DNA of 64,000 nucleotides, taken from Sphingomonas sp. AR_OL41 (lineage in GTDB: Bacteria > Pseudomonadota > Alphaproteobacteria > Sphingomonadales > Sphingomonadaceae). The translations under genes were made by a program, and so were the position numbers. Position 1 is the first letter of the stretch; every line of letters starts with the position of its first letter. This document shows positions 34,473 to 42,977 of this stretch, piece after piece. Below the pieces are notes generated by a model. It saw only the letters and a list, made by a program, of their open reading frames with translations. It searched no databases and was not told where the DNA came from. Location: NCBI RefSeq assembly GCF_029911635.1, contig NZ_JARYTI010000016.1, positions 1 through 64,000 on the forward strand, given 5' to 3'.

Positions 34473-36166
34473 GCCGTGCCGATGATGGCCGCCGGCGACG
34501 TGACTACGCCGGCCGCCTTTAGGGCCGCATGTGGGTCATCCGCCCCATCCACGATAGCCAGCAGGCCGCTGGCAGGGTGCTTGGCCTTAGGACGTGCCTT
34601 CGAAGACGATCCATCTCGCGTCCGGCGGGCAGGGGCGTCGACCGTGGGCATGGATGTGGGTGCGGCAGGCATCTCCTGCACCGGCGCCTCGCCCGACGCG
34701 AGGATCTCGCCCATCCGGAGCCCGATCTTCATCCACGCGACATCACCCAACTCGATCGTCGCCTGACTGAAGGCCCAAGAGACGAATGACACGTCGTGCC
34801 CCTCGCCGACATAGTAGGCCTTCACGTTCTCACCGGGGTCGTCCCGCTCGGAGGTCGTCTTGCCTTCCATGTTCTCCCGCATGGCCATGATCTTCTCGAC
34901 GCGATCGAGCGACTGCCCCGTGGCACGCGCGAGGACATCTGCGACGTGATGGGACAGAGGCTTGAGGTCCGGGAACTGCGCCAGCGCCTTGAGGTTTCCG
35001 GTCCGCAGTGCCTCGAGCATAGGCGCGACGCAGACCAGTTCCTCCTCCGCCACCTGCCGGAAGAGATCCTCGGTCAGCAGTTCGTCGCCACCCTCGGTGA
35101 TCGCACGCATCTGCGCCATCGCGTAGAGCTTGATCGCGATGTCGATGACCCCTTGAGAGAGCTCGTGAACGAGCGCGCAGAGCGCGTTCGTTAGCTCGAC
35201 GGGCGTCCGCGTGTACTGGTATTTCCACACGTCGCCCAACCAGGCCTCCCAGTCCTCGTCGGCCTGCATTGAGTTCCAGTTCGGCTGCGCGATGCCGACG
35301 GCGCGACGCGCCTCCCGGAACGACGACTGGATGACCTCGTGGGCCTCGTTGGTGCCGATCAGCATCACGGGAATGCCCAACACGTTCACCAGCGTGACGA
35401 GGAAGTTCATAATCGGCCGAATGCCTTCGGTCGATTGCTGGAGATGCTGGATCTCGTCGATGATCAGCAGCCCGACCGCGTGGAGGTTGAGCAGGTGCTG
35501 GACACGGAGCATCAGATGGTCGCCAGTTACTCGACCCTTCTCGAGCTCCGCGTGGTAGCTCGTGCCCAAGGCCTTATCGAGGGCGCTGGCGATGCCGAAG
35601 CAGAGCGCCGCCCGGCCTCCACGCGAGGGGCACTCAGCCTTCACAATCGGAAGCTGGAGAACATATTCCTCGATGTCCGGTCGGACCGGTTGTGAAAGCG
35701 TGCGGATGATCCGGTTGGTCGAGCGCGTCTTTCCCATGCCTGGACCGCCGACTAGCGTGATGCCCGGCGCGACGATGTCGGGGTCGGTGAAGATCAACGA
35801 CGTCGCCTCGTCAACCGTCGCTCCCGTCTGGAATGCCCGCAGCGCCGACGCCGTCGCGTGGTGCGACCGCCGGTAATGACCGTCCTTCGGGTTGCGGTGT
35901 TGATAGCCGAGACGCACCGCCTGGTGGATGCGCTCGCCAAGCTCCACCTGCCGAACGGTGGGGACCATCAGCCGGAATAGCCGCAGAACCGCCGTCCGGC
36001 GCAGATGGGGCTTGAGCAGGCGGTCATCTTGGCCCTCTTTGGGTTGGACCAGCATCTGACCATGCAACTGCGCGAAACTGGGAAGCGGTCCCAGCGAACG
36101 GCAGAACGGGTTGTCGAGATGCTCTTCGAGCCAGTCGTCCTTGTTGAATTCCATGGCATCCATCAT
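34469..36166 (-). CDS. tnsC: TnsC-type AAA+ transposition regulator
   Basis: TnsC is the ATP-dependent matchmaker between the TniQ-marked target and the TnsAB transposase. The 565-residue product has Walker A GGPGMGKT (140-147) and Walker B LLIIDEIQHL (233-242) in an AAA+ core, and a long Ala/Pro/Lys-rich C-terminal tail (after about 490) that probably contacts TnsA/TnsB. It overlaps tnsB and tniQ by four bases each. Confidence 0.93.
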   Translation of the reverse strand: MMDAMEFNKDDWLEEHLDNPFCRSLGPLPSFAQLHGQMLVQPKEGQDDRLLKPHLRRTAVLRLFRLMVPTVRQVELGERIHQAVRLGYQHRNPKDGHYRRSHHATASALRAFQTGATVDEATSLIFTDPDIVAPGITLVGGPGMGKTRSTNRIIRTLSQPVRPDIEEYVLQLPIVKAECPSRGGRAALCFGIASALDKALGTSYHAELEKGRVTGDHLMLRVQHLLNLHAVGLLIIDEIQHLQQSTEGIRPIMNFLVTLVNVLGIPVMLIGTNEAHEVIQSSFREARRAVGIAQPNWNSMQADEDWEAWLGDVWKYQYTRTPVELTNALCALVHELSQGVIDIAIKLYAMAQMRAITEGGDELLTEDLFRQVAEEELVCVAPMLEALRTGNLKALAQFPDLKPLSHHVADVLARATGQSLDRVEKIMAMRENMEGKTTSERDDPGENVKAYYVGEGHDVSFVSWAFSQATIELGDVAWMKIGLRMGEILASGEAPVQEMPAAPTSMPTVDAPARRTRDGSSSKARPKAKHPASGLLAIVDGADDPHAALKAAGVVTSPAAIIGTA

Positions 36167-38364
36167 CCTTCCTCCCGCAATCGCTCAGCCAGCGACTTTC
36201 GCTTGGACGGCGTTGGCCGCCGCGTGGCGATGTCGACGACGGTCGCAGTCGTCGGCGTCGCGCCCCCCGGCGCAGGCGTCGCGCCGCTACCTTCGAACTT
36301 CGACCGGAATTCCGCTGTGACCGCGCCGATCGACGACGCTCGTTCCTCGGCCTTGGCCTCGACGAGGCCCTTCGTGTCATTCTTGATGCCGTCGGGATCC
36401 TCGCAGTCATCGAACGCCTGTCGCGCGGCCGCGACTTCGGCCTCGATGCGGTCGTCACTCTCCATCCGCCCAAGAAGTTCCGCTTCCTTCGCCGTGGCGG
36501 CGATCACCGCAGCCTTCTCGCGGATCACCTCGATCTCCGCGTGGGACATATCATGGTAGAGATACTCCATCGGGCGCGTGAAACGGGCCACCTGGTACTC
36601 GCCCTCAGCCTTCGACACGTGGATCAGTATCTCGGCAGGATCCCGGGGATGGAAGCTGATCGGCACGCTGAAGGTCTTCTCGGCCGCCCGCTCGAACCAA
36701 CCCTCCGAAATCGCCTTGTCGCACGTGTAGAGATAGCCGCGGTGCTTGATGCCTTCACGCGTCACCATCGCCGTGTCGCGCGGCATCAACGCGAAGCGGA
36801 AGAGGTCCTCCTTGAAGGTCCGCCGGGTGCCGATCATGTTGGCCACGCCCCAGTTCCAGAGCTCGCGAGGCACCGACGGCACGCCATCGTCGGTCATCTC
36901 GGGCAGGCGCGGATAGCCTGTCAGCTGCTTCGAGTTGTTGTGGCGCAGGATGAGGCTGATCACGATGCGGGTCAGCTCGTCGATCGTCAGCCGGGCGGCG
37001 CGCCGGTAGTCCTTGGCGCCGCGCTCGCCGAAGTCCTTCTCAACGTAGCCGTCGACCATCGGACGGAAGCCCCATTGAAGGATCCGGAAACGGGATTCCA
37101 CGATGCCCTTCCAGTCCGCCCGGTATGCCGCCGCGTTCTCGATGGTGGCACCGAAGCGCTTCACGATGCTCTCGGCATGCACGGCGATCAGCTCGCCCTT
37201 GTCTCCCTCGAGGATCGAGCAGAAGGCGCGGGTGGGCCAATCCTCGGGCGTGATGTCGACGCCGTGGCGCTTGCACAGCGCGACCTTGTCCTCGACGACC
37301 GTCGCGAGAGCCATCATCGCCGTCGACCATGACGGCGGATCCTCGCTGATGAAGAAGCCGACGATCATGCGACTGAAGACGTCGATGATGACGTAGAGTG
37401 TCGGCCGGTGGATCAGGCGGGCGCGGTTGCGCTTCGACCGGATATAGCAGTCGATGACCGTCGCATCGATCTGGTATCGCGCGCCCGGGCCCCAGGCCTC
37501 CATAGTCGAGTTGCCAAGCAGACGACGGTTCTTCATCGTCCACTTGCGCCCGAAACGCTGCAGATCGGCGTCCCGCCGGTTGACCTCCTTGCGGACATGG
37601 TAGGCGAACTGGTCGAATTGGGGCAGCCCCAGCAATGCGTATTCGGCCTTCGGGATCCGCTTCATCGCCCCAGTGCCGGGGTCTTCGACGATGTCGGTGA
37701 AATACATCCGCAGGCACTGGATGTAGGCATCGTGAAGACTGAGCTTACGGTTCGACCGGAAGGATTCGTAGGCATTGAGAAAACAGGCCTTGATGTCCGG
37801 CGTGATCATGACGCCGGGCTTGCCGTCCTTGCGGGCCGGTCCAGGCTTAGCCCGACCCTGCGCCTCGACTCGCCCGACACCCGGCGCACCGCAGTTCGCG
37901 AAGTCGGGCAGCATCGCGCCCTCGTCCATCCCGCGATGGAAGCAACGGCGCAGCAGGGCCTTGATATGGACGGGCGACATGCCGTGTAGGTCGGAAGCCT
38001 CGGCGACGAGCCGCGACCGCTTCATCTTGACGAACACGTCCGGCGTCCGCGCGATCAGCGGGCCAACGATGGCCCACGACGCCTCGCGGCGCTTCAGATG
38101 CCCTTCCGGCAGATCCCGGTCGTCGGGGCGGATCGGATGATCAGGCTCGCCGAGGAGCCAGAAACCCGACGAGAGATATTCGGTAGCCTCGGCCATCGTC
38201 ACTACGATCGGCCACTGCTTTTCGAGGAGTGCCTTCTCCTCGGCGGTGTCGCCGACAGGCAGCTTGACGAGCGCCACCATATCCAACGCCGTCTCGGCGG
38301 CGATGACCTTCAGACGGACGGGTGGAGCCTCGCCCACCGTGACGATGTCGTTGGGCATCAACAT
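36163..38364 (-). CDS. tnsB: TnsB-type DDE transposase
   Basis: TnsB binds the transposon ends and performs 3'-end cleavage and strand transfer. The 733-residue product has N-terminal DNA-binding domains, an RNase-H-fold core with the catalytic triad D300 (YQIDATVID), D388 (LEGDKGELI) and E423 (GIVESRF), the last two 35 residues apart, then a Mu-type beta-barrel and a basic C-terminal tail (RRPTPSKRKSLAERLREEG). The triad is intact, so the enzyme should be active. It starts one base after tnsA. Confidence 0.95.
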   Translation of the reverse strand: MLMPNDIVTVGEAPPVRLKVIAAETALDMVALVKLPVGDTAEEKALLEKQWPIVVTMAEATEYLSSGFWLLGEPDHPIRPDDRDLPEGHLKRREASWAIVGPLIARTPDVFVKMKRSRLVAEASDLHGMSPVHIKALLRRCFHRGMDEGAMLPDFANCGAPGVGRVEAQGRAKPGPARKDGKPGVMITPDIKACFLNAYESFRSNRKLSLHDAYIQCLRMYFTDIVEDPGTGAMKRIPKAEYALLGLPQFDQFAYHVRKEVNRRDADLQRFGRKWTMKNRRLLGNSTMEAWGPGARYQIDATVIDCYIRSKRNRARLIHRPTLYVIIDVFSRMIVGFFISEDPPSWSTAMMALATVVEDKVALCKRHGVDITPEDWPTRAFCSILEGDKGELIAVHAESIVKRFGATIENAAAYRADWKGIVESRFRILQWGFRPMVDGYVEKDFGERGAKDYRRAARLTIDELTRIVISLILRHNNSKQLTGYPRLPEMTDDGVPSVPRELWNWGVANMIGTRRTFKEDLFRFALMPRDTAMVTREGIKHRGYLYTCDKAISEGWFERAAEKTFSVPISFHPRDPAEILIHVSKAEGEYQVARFTRPMEYLYHDMSHAEIEVIREKAAVIAATAKEAELLGRMESDDRIEAEVAAARQAFDDCEDPDGIKNDTKGLVEAKAEERASSIGAVTAEFRSKFEGSGATPAPGGATPTTATVVDIATRRPTPSKRKSLAERLREEG

Positions 38365-38365
38365 G

Positions 38366-39178
38366 TCAGGACGCCACGACGATCTCGAGCTGATCGACCG
38401 GTCCGAAGGGATCGAACCGCCGGTCGGCCGTCAGGCGCACCATTCCCAGCGCCAGCAGTCGCCGCAGCGCGGACAGGCCGTCGCCCGGCTGCCATCCGTT
38501 GCTCGCCTCGACGCGCTTGATCGCATCGATGACCCGGGGACGGCCCGCACTCCGGAGGACCTTCGCCAGCGGCCCGAGCAACGCGGCGGCACGCGCATCC
38601 CAGTGCTCCTCGCCGTCCTCGCATCCGTCTAGGAACCGCCATTCGACCAACTGCTGGTTGTTGATCCGCGATCCTTCCTCGATCTCGCGCTCGGTCACGA
38701 GGTGCCACGCGACGCCCATCCGCTCCCAGTAGAGCCGCTCGATCTCGAGCTTCGCGATCGTGTTGCGATTGGAAAGCTCGCCGGCCGGCTTGACCGAAAC
38801 TGCGACGCGCCGGCCGTCGACGAAGTCGACGACCATATCAGTCGTCATCACCACGAGGACGCCGCCGATCTTCGGGTGACGCAGGCCATGCGCCAGCGCC
38901 AACTCGTAGGTCTCGTCGCGGGGCAGGGGGAATTGCTCGCGGACGTCGGCGACCAGAGCCGCGCCATCGAACGGCAGGAACGTGTCTTCCTCGATGTCCG
39001 AGAGGAGGTGCACAACCCGTTCGAACTTGCTCGACGGACGCCGATGGACCCGCCCCGACGACGAGAAATCCGATACGCGGATCTGCGGGAGATAGGTCTC
39101 CCCGGACCCTTGGCCGCGGCCTTCACGGCGCAGCTGGGCGATGCGCCTCTCTGTGTTCGCCCGATACCGTCGAGCCAT
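38366..39178 (-). CDS. tnsA: TnsA-type endonuclease
   Basis: TnsA makes the 5'-end cuts that let Tn7-type elements move by cut-and-paste. The 270-residue product has an N-terminal restriction-like catalytic domain (the LVVMTTDMVVDFVDGRRVAVSVKPAGEL segment holds the Asp and the Lys of the catalytic core) and a C-terminal winged-helix region (WQPGDGLSALRRLLALGMVRL). ATG at 39178 has GGAGGTGA upstream. It is the first gene of the tnsABC-tniQ operon. Confidence 0.88.
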   Translation of the reverse strand: MARRYRANTERRIAQLRREGRGQGSGETYLPQIRVSDFSSSGRVHRRPSSKFERVVHLLSDIEEDTFLPFDGAALVADVREQFPLPRDETYELALAHGLRHPKIGGVLVVMTTDMVVDFVDGRRVAVSVKPAGELSNRNTIAKLEIERLYWERMGVAWHLVTEREIEEGSRINNQQLVEWRFLDGCEDGEEHWDARAAALLGPLAKVLRSAGRPRVIDAIKRVEASNGWQPGDGLSALRRLLALGMVRLTADRRFDPFGPVDQLEIVVAS

Positions 39179-39252
39179 GATTCACCTCCAAAAAGCGTCG
39201 CCCGATAGCTGACGCATCAGAAAGCTAGGTTGATCCGACTGAAAATTCAACT

Positions 39253-39271
39253 GCACCTAGTGTGAAGGTGC
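39253..39271. promoter_or_regulatory. Inverted repeat in the divergent tnsA / TnsB-like promoter region
   Basis: GCACCT (39253-39258) and AGGTGC (39266-39271) are exact inverted repeats around seven bases. They lie centrally in the roughly 120-base gap between tnsA (minus) and the plus-strand operon. The position suits an operator that controls both halves of the transposon. Confidence 0.35.
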
Positions 39272-39300
39272 GTGTGCTATCTTGAAACAGGAGAATGGTT

Positions 39301-40737
39301 ATGACAAAGCTCACCAGCGATGGTGCGCGTCGGCTGTTCGCTGAGATCGTCGCTCTGGAGGGTCTCTTGGAATCCGACCGCGACTGGAATGACGATCCTG
39401 ATTGGCTGCTGTTGCCAGTCACTAAGCGCCATACCGCCTTCAAGCGGCATACCACGTTAAGCGCCTATGACCGCATCCGGGAGCCGACCGTCGACGACGC
39501 GACCAAGGCGGCCGGCGAGATCGGCGTGCAACTGCGCCGGTTCTACGAGATGCTCGCTGAATGGACGGCCGGCGGCCGGCGACCGCAGGTGCTAGTGCCG
39601 CACCGCGCGCTCGCGGAGCAGCGAAAGACGCGCTTGGGCGACATCGCCGTGGCCAACAGGGTCCGTTCGATCATCGCCCGCTATCTAAAGGACAACCCCA
39701 CGGCCTCGCCGGGCGCGGTCGTTCGACACGTCCATGTAACTTGGGGTTCCGCTGGGGGGCTGCCGTCGGACGTGACGATCCGCAACTTCCACGACCAAGC
39801 GCTTGTCGACCTCCGACACACGCCCGGCACACTGTCCGTCAAAGTGATGGACGGCGAGGAGGAGCGATCGATAGGATCCAGCCGTCTCGGCGAGGTACTG
39901 GTGATCGACCACACCGCGCCCGCTCATGTCGTCCTCGACGAAAAGGGCACTCCGGTGCCGACGTTGACACTTGCGATCGACCTGTGGAGCGGCGCCCTGG
40001 TGTCGGTCGAGGTCACGGATGACTATCCGTCGCCGACGGCCGTCGCCGAAGCGATCGCGGATGGCGTATTCCGTCTCGGCCTGGACGATGTTCCATCGCA
40101 AGCCAAGCCGACCATCGTCATGGCCACGACCTTCGAACCAGGATGGGACGTTCTGCGGGCGAACCTGCAGAAGGACGGCTTCAAGGTGATCGAGCGCCGC
40201 GACCGACGCCTCCACCACGGCAGCTTCGCGAAGCCCCTGATTGGGCCTAAGCTGGCCGGAATGCAGTTGCAGCCCCAGCTCGCGAGCAAGCGACAGAGCC
40301 GCCCCGCTATGGTCGATGCCAGCAAGACTGCCATCATTACACGCCATGACCTCGAGCTCATGATCGAACGGGCGGTTACGAGGCGGATCAGGGAGCTCGC
40401 ACCCGACCTTCCCGAGCGACACGTCATCCGCCCCGGCCAGCCCAAGAAGCTGAAGCGGATGCGCGCCGTGGATCCAACACGGCGCAAGGTCAGGGAGTGG
40501 CTGACGGCCGTCGTCGTTGAGACACTGGGCAATGGCATCTTGAAACGCGATCCTCATCTCGAAAAAGAGGCAGACGGCAGCTGGCGGGTCACGGTCTCTG
40601 TGTCGCCCGAGGCCGACCAGACGCGCGCGTGGTTGGATCTGGCTCGTGCGGCCATCGGTCTCGACGATGACGAAGGCGTCGAGGTCCGCTTCGACCTAGT
40701 GTCGAATGATCGCGGGCCGAACCCCGGACGCGCATGA
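39301..40737 (+). CDS. Catalytically inactive TnsB-like (RNase-H-fold) protein of the transposon
   Basis: The 478-residue protein resembles TnsB/Mu-type transposases. It has a helix-turn-helix-like region (SIIARYLKDNPTASPGAVVRH, about 123-143) and a core starting EVLVIDHT (D203), then TLTLAIDLWSGALVS. The second acidic position reads IVMATTF (A275) and the third GSFAKPL (A310), exactly 35 residues apart and with glycine at -3, as around E423 of the TnsB here. Two of three catalytic residues are therefore alanine. A basic region follows (QPKKLKRMRAVDPTRRK). ATG at 39301 follows AGGAGA; an ATG at 39295 overlaps it. Probably a DNA-binding accessory or regulator. Confidence 0.7.
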   Translation: MTKLTSDGARRLFAEIVALEGLLESDRDWNDDPDWLLLPVTKRHTAFKRHTTLSAYDRIREPTVDDATKAAGEIGVQLRRFYEMLAEWTAGGRRPQVLVPHRALAEQRKTRLGDIAVANRVRSIIARYLKDNPTASPGAVVRHVHVTWGSAGGLPSDVTIRNFHDQALVDLRHTPGTLSVKVMDGEEERSIGSSRLGEVLVIDHTAPAHVVLDEKGTPVPTLTLAIDLWSGALVSVEVTDDYPSPTAVAEAIADGVFRLGLDDVPSQAKPTIVMATTFEPGWDVLRANLQKDGFKVIERRDRRLHHGSFAKPLIGPKLAGMQLQPQLASKRQSRPAMVDASKTAIITRHDLELMIERAVTRRIRELAPDLPERHVIRPGQPKKLKRMRAVDPTRRKVREWLTAVVVETLGNGILKRDPHLEKEADGSWRVTVSVSPEADQTRAWLDLARAAIGLDDDEGVEVRFDLVSNDRGPNPGRA

Positions 40738-40782
40738 CCCGCCACGCCGACAATTGTTGAGTAAGAGGAAGGGATAGCCTAT

Positions 40783-41028
40783 ATGAGCGACATGTCCCGC
40801 GCGCGCACCAAGCCGGAAGACGGCGTAGTCACCATTGGCCTTCAGGCCTCGATGGTTGACTTCGGCGAGACGCGTCCTGCGCGTCGGAAGATTCTCGGGT
40901 TCAGCCCCGAGGAGAAGCGCATGGCGGCCAACGCCAAGAGCATCCGCGCCGACGCCGCTGCTGACACTATGGAGGACCTGACCGGCCTTCGTGGTAAAGA
41001 CCTTATGTCGCGCCTGCTGCGCAAGTAG
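40783..41028 (+). CDS. Small protein of unknown function in transposon (81 residues)
   Basis: The 81-residue polar protein (MSDMSRARTKPEDGVVTIGLQ) has a C-terminal helical half with many charged residues (GFSPEEKRMAANAKSIRADAAADTMEDLTGLRGKDLMSRLLRK). It starts 45 bases after the TnsB-like gene and ends 14 bases before the next gene. Size, charge and pairing would fit an antitoxin or a transposition accessory. No motif settles it. Confidence 0.5.
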   Translation: MSDMSRARTKPEDGVVTIGLQASMVDFGETRPARRKILGFSPEEKRMAANAKSIRADAAADTMEDLTGLRGKDLMSRLLRK

Positions 41029-41042
41029 CAGGAGACACCATC

Positions 41043-41546
41043 ATGGCCGACGACCTGCCGGAGCCGCTCCGCGGCGACCGGATGAAGCTCGAGCCCAAGC
41101 TCATTAAGCGCGCGGCGACATTCACCGACTTCACCGGCGTCTTGGATCAGGAGCCGTTCGCATCTGACCTCGACCTCGTCCTCGACTATCTCGAGAAGGG
41201 GTTCGAGCTGCCGTCCCGCTTCTACCGCCCGTCGATGGACCGCCAGGATGACCAACTGCTCATCCGCGACGGCTACAAGCACCTCCACCTCGGCAAGGAC
41301 AAGGACGACGTGCTCCTCTTCGTCATCGAGTTCGACGGCTTCGTCGTGCTCGCTGAGGCAAACGGCCACCGCCGGTTCAAGACGGAGCCGCCGGGCAGCG
41401 CGCTGAAGGGCATCCACGACGCCGCGGTGCGCGCTGCGGCAAAGGTCGCTGGCGCCGAAGTCGCCGCAGCGAAGATCAAGGCGACGCGCGCCGAGTCCAG
41501 ACAGGAGAAGCTGCGGGCCGCGCGGGAGCGCGCCAAGAAGAAGTGA
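41043..41546 (+). CDS. Unknown transposon protein with RelE-like strand pattern and coiled-coil tail (167 residues)
   Basis: The 167-residue protein has a central run of beta strands, YKHLHLG ... VLLFVIEFDGFVVLAEANGHRRF (about 78-115), reminiscent of RelE/ParE-fold toxins. It ends in a highly charged helical tail (RAESRQEKLRAARERAKKK). ATG at 41043 has CAGGAGA about eight bases upstream. It forms a tight pair with the preceding 81-residue gene. A toxin-antitoxin pair is one reading; a DNA-binding transposition factor is another. The fold suggestion is by eye. Confidence 0.5.
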   Translation: MADDLPEPLRGDRMKLEPKLIKRAATFTDFTGVLDQEPFASDLDLVLDYLEKGFELPSRFYRPSMDRQDDQLLIRDGYKHLHLGKDKDDVLLFVIEFDGFVVLAEANGHRRFKTEPPGSALKGIHDAAVRAAAKVAGAEVAAAKIKATRAESRQEKLRAARERAKKK

Positions 41547-41618
41547 CGCGCGCCGCCGCGCCGTCCGTTCGAGACGCGCACAATGTGCTCGTAACTTGTC
41601 CCGTCTATCACAAGCACG

Positions 41619-42977
41619 ATGAGCGGAGAGAATCACGAGCGGCAGGCGGTAAAATTCGCTCCAAGGCTCTATGACGACGAGCTGCTGCACAGCTTCCTGG
41701 CCCGCTATGGTTTCGCACGAGGTCATGCGACGGCGCGACATGTCAATCGCGACCTGATGGCAAAATCGTCGTCACGCGCCCCGTTCGACCTACCGACGTC
41801 ACTAGATAGGATGAGTTCGGCTCTGGCGGGGCTCGGGCTCAGTGGCGAATACCTGGCGTGGCATCATACCCTTCTACCGTACTACATTGCGTTCGCACCC
41901 AGCAGCCGCAGGGCGATGGCAATGCAAGCCTTGCTGGGCGAAGAAGGGAGCCCCAGCCTCATCGCCGGGAAGCGGTCCGGTTGGTTGGTGCGCCCGACGG
42001 CAATCCGATATTGTGTGGATTGCAACGATATCGCCGCTTCGGATCGGGAGGAGCTTCGCTGGGCTCGACAGCACCAGCTTCCATTGGTCACGATGTGCCC
42101 CGTTCACGGAAGGCCGTTGAAGCTCGGACCGCCGCTCGGAGTGATCCGAGAGAAATACATCCGGGCCACGGTGGAGAACACCCCGCCCAGTGGGCCAAAC
42201 TGCGTTGATCCTATCGACAGTGATGAACGCGACGCTCTGATGTGGCTCAGTATGGCTGCCGGTTCGGTTCTTGATAGCTTCTCTCGCGATGATCGAGATG
42301 CAACATCGCCCCGCCCAACGCAGCTTGAAACGGATTTTGGACGTCGATTGATTGAACAGGGATATTCGCGCGGCAAGTCCGTGGACATGGTCGCGAGCGG
42401 CAGGGAGGTGCGGGCGGTCCTTCAACCTTTAACCAGAATATTCCCGACAATCTCGGAAGGTGGCTCGTCGGCTCCAGTCTGGTTCGATCATCTTATCGAT
42501 GGGCGCTCTAGCTCGCAAACCGACAGCGTCATCGTCGGTAACTTCGTCCTATCGAAGTTACGAGGACGACGGCCGATAGAAGATGCTGTGGGACCATCGC
42601 CGTGGTTGTGCCACAATCCACTGGCGCCGCATTCCGGCAAGCGTGTCGTGACCGAAGCGCAGGGACCCTGGCGGGCCGAAGGTGGAAAGTGGCGCATGCG
42701 CTTCAAGTGCTGCTGCGGCCATATCTACACGCTCGCCCTTCGATCGGACGGAACTGCGACCCGGCCAACGACGATCAGGATGGGACCGATGCTTTATCAG
42801 TTCGTCGATATGGCGAGGGTTCAAGGATGGAAGTTGAAGAAGGCGGCGAGGCATCTGGGCATCGATCCTGGGACACTCTATAACCTCTGTCTTCGGGAAG
42901 GGATCGATCCGCCGTGGCCAAAGCCGGTTGGGAGTGGCAAGTCGCTGAGCGTAACCGGCATTTCGAAAGAAGTTTAA
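41619..42977 (+). CDS. tniQ: Second TniQ-family target-selection protein
   Basis: The 452-residue protein has a TniQ domain (APRLYDDELLHSFLARYGFARG, WHHTLLPYYIAF) and a zinc finger C132-x2-C135 ... C160-x2-H163 (RYCVDC, MCPVH). A further cysteine/histidine cluster (FKCCCGHIY) and a C-terminal helix-turn-helix-like segment (KKAARHLGIDPGTLYNLC) suggest DNA binding. It differs clearly from the tniQ next to tnsC. Its TAA stop lies inside a TnsB-like repeat of the transposon end (42965-42977). It may direct insertion to a second class of target. Confidence 0.85.
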   Translation: MSGENHERQAVKFAPRLYDDELLHSFLARYGFARGHATARHVNRDLMAKSSSRAPFDLPTSLDRMSSALAGLGLSGEYLAWHHTLLPYYIAFAPSSRRAMAMQALLGEEGSPSLIAGKRSGWLVRPTAIRYCVDCNDIAASDREELRWARQHQLPLVTMCPVHGRPLKLGPPLGVIREKYIRATVENTPPSGPNCVDPIDSDERDALMWLSMAAGSVLDSFSRDDRDATSPRPTQLETDFGRRLIEQGYSRGKSVDMVASGREVRAVLQPLTRIFPTISEGGSSAPVWFDHLIDGRSSSQTDSVIVGNFVLSKLRGRRPIEDAVGPSPWLCHNPLAPHSGKRVVTEAQGPWRAEGGKWRMRFKCCCGHIYTLALRSDGTATRPTTIRMGPMLYQFVDMARVQGWKLKKAARHLGIDPGTLYNLCLREGIDPPWPKPVGSGKSLSVTGISKEV

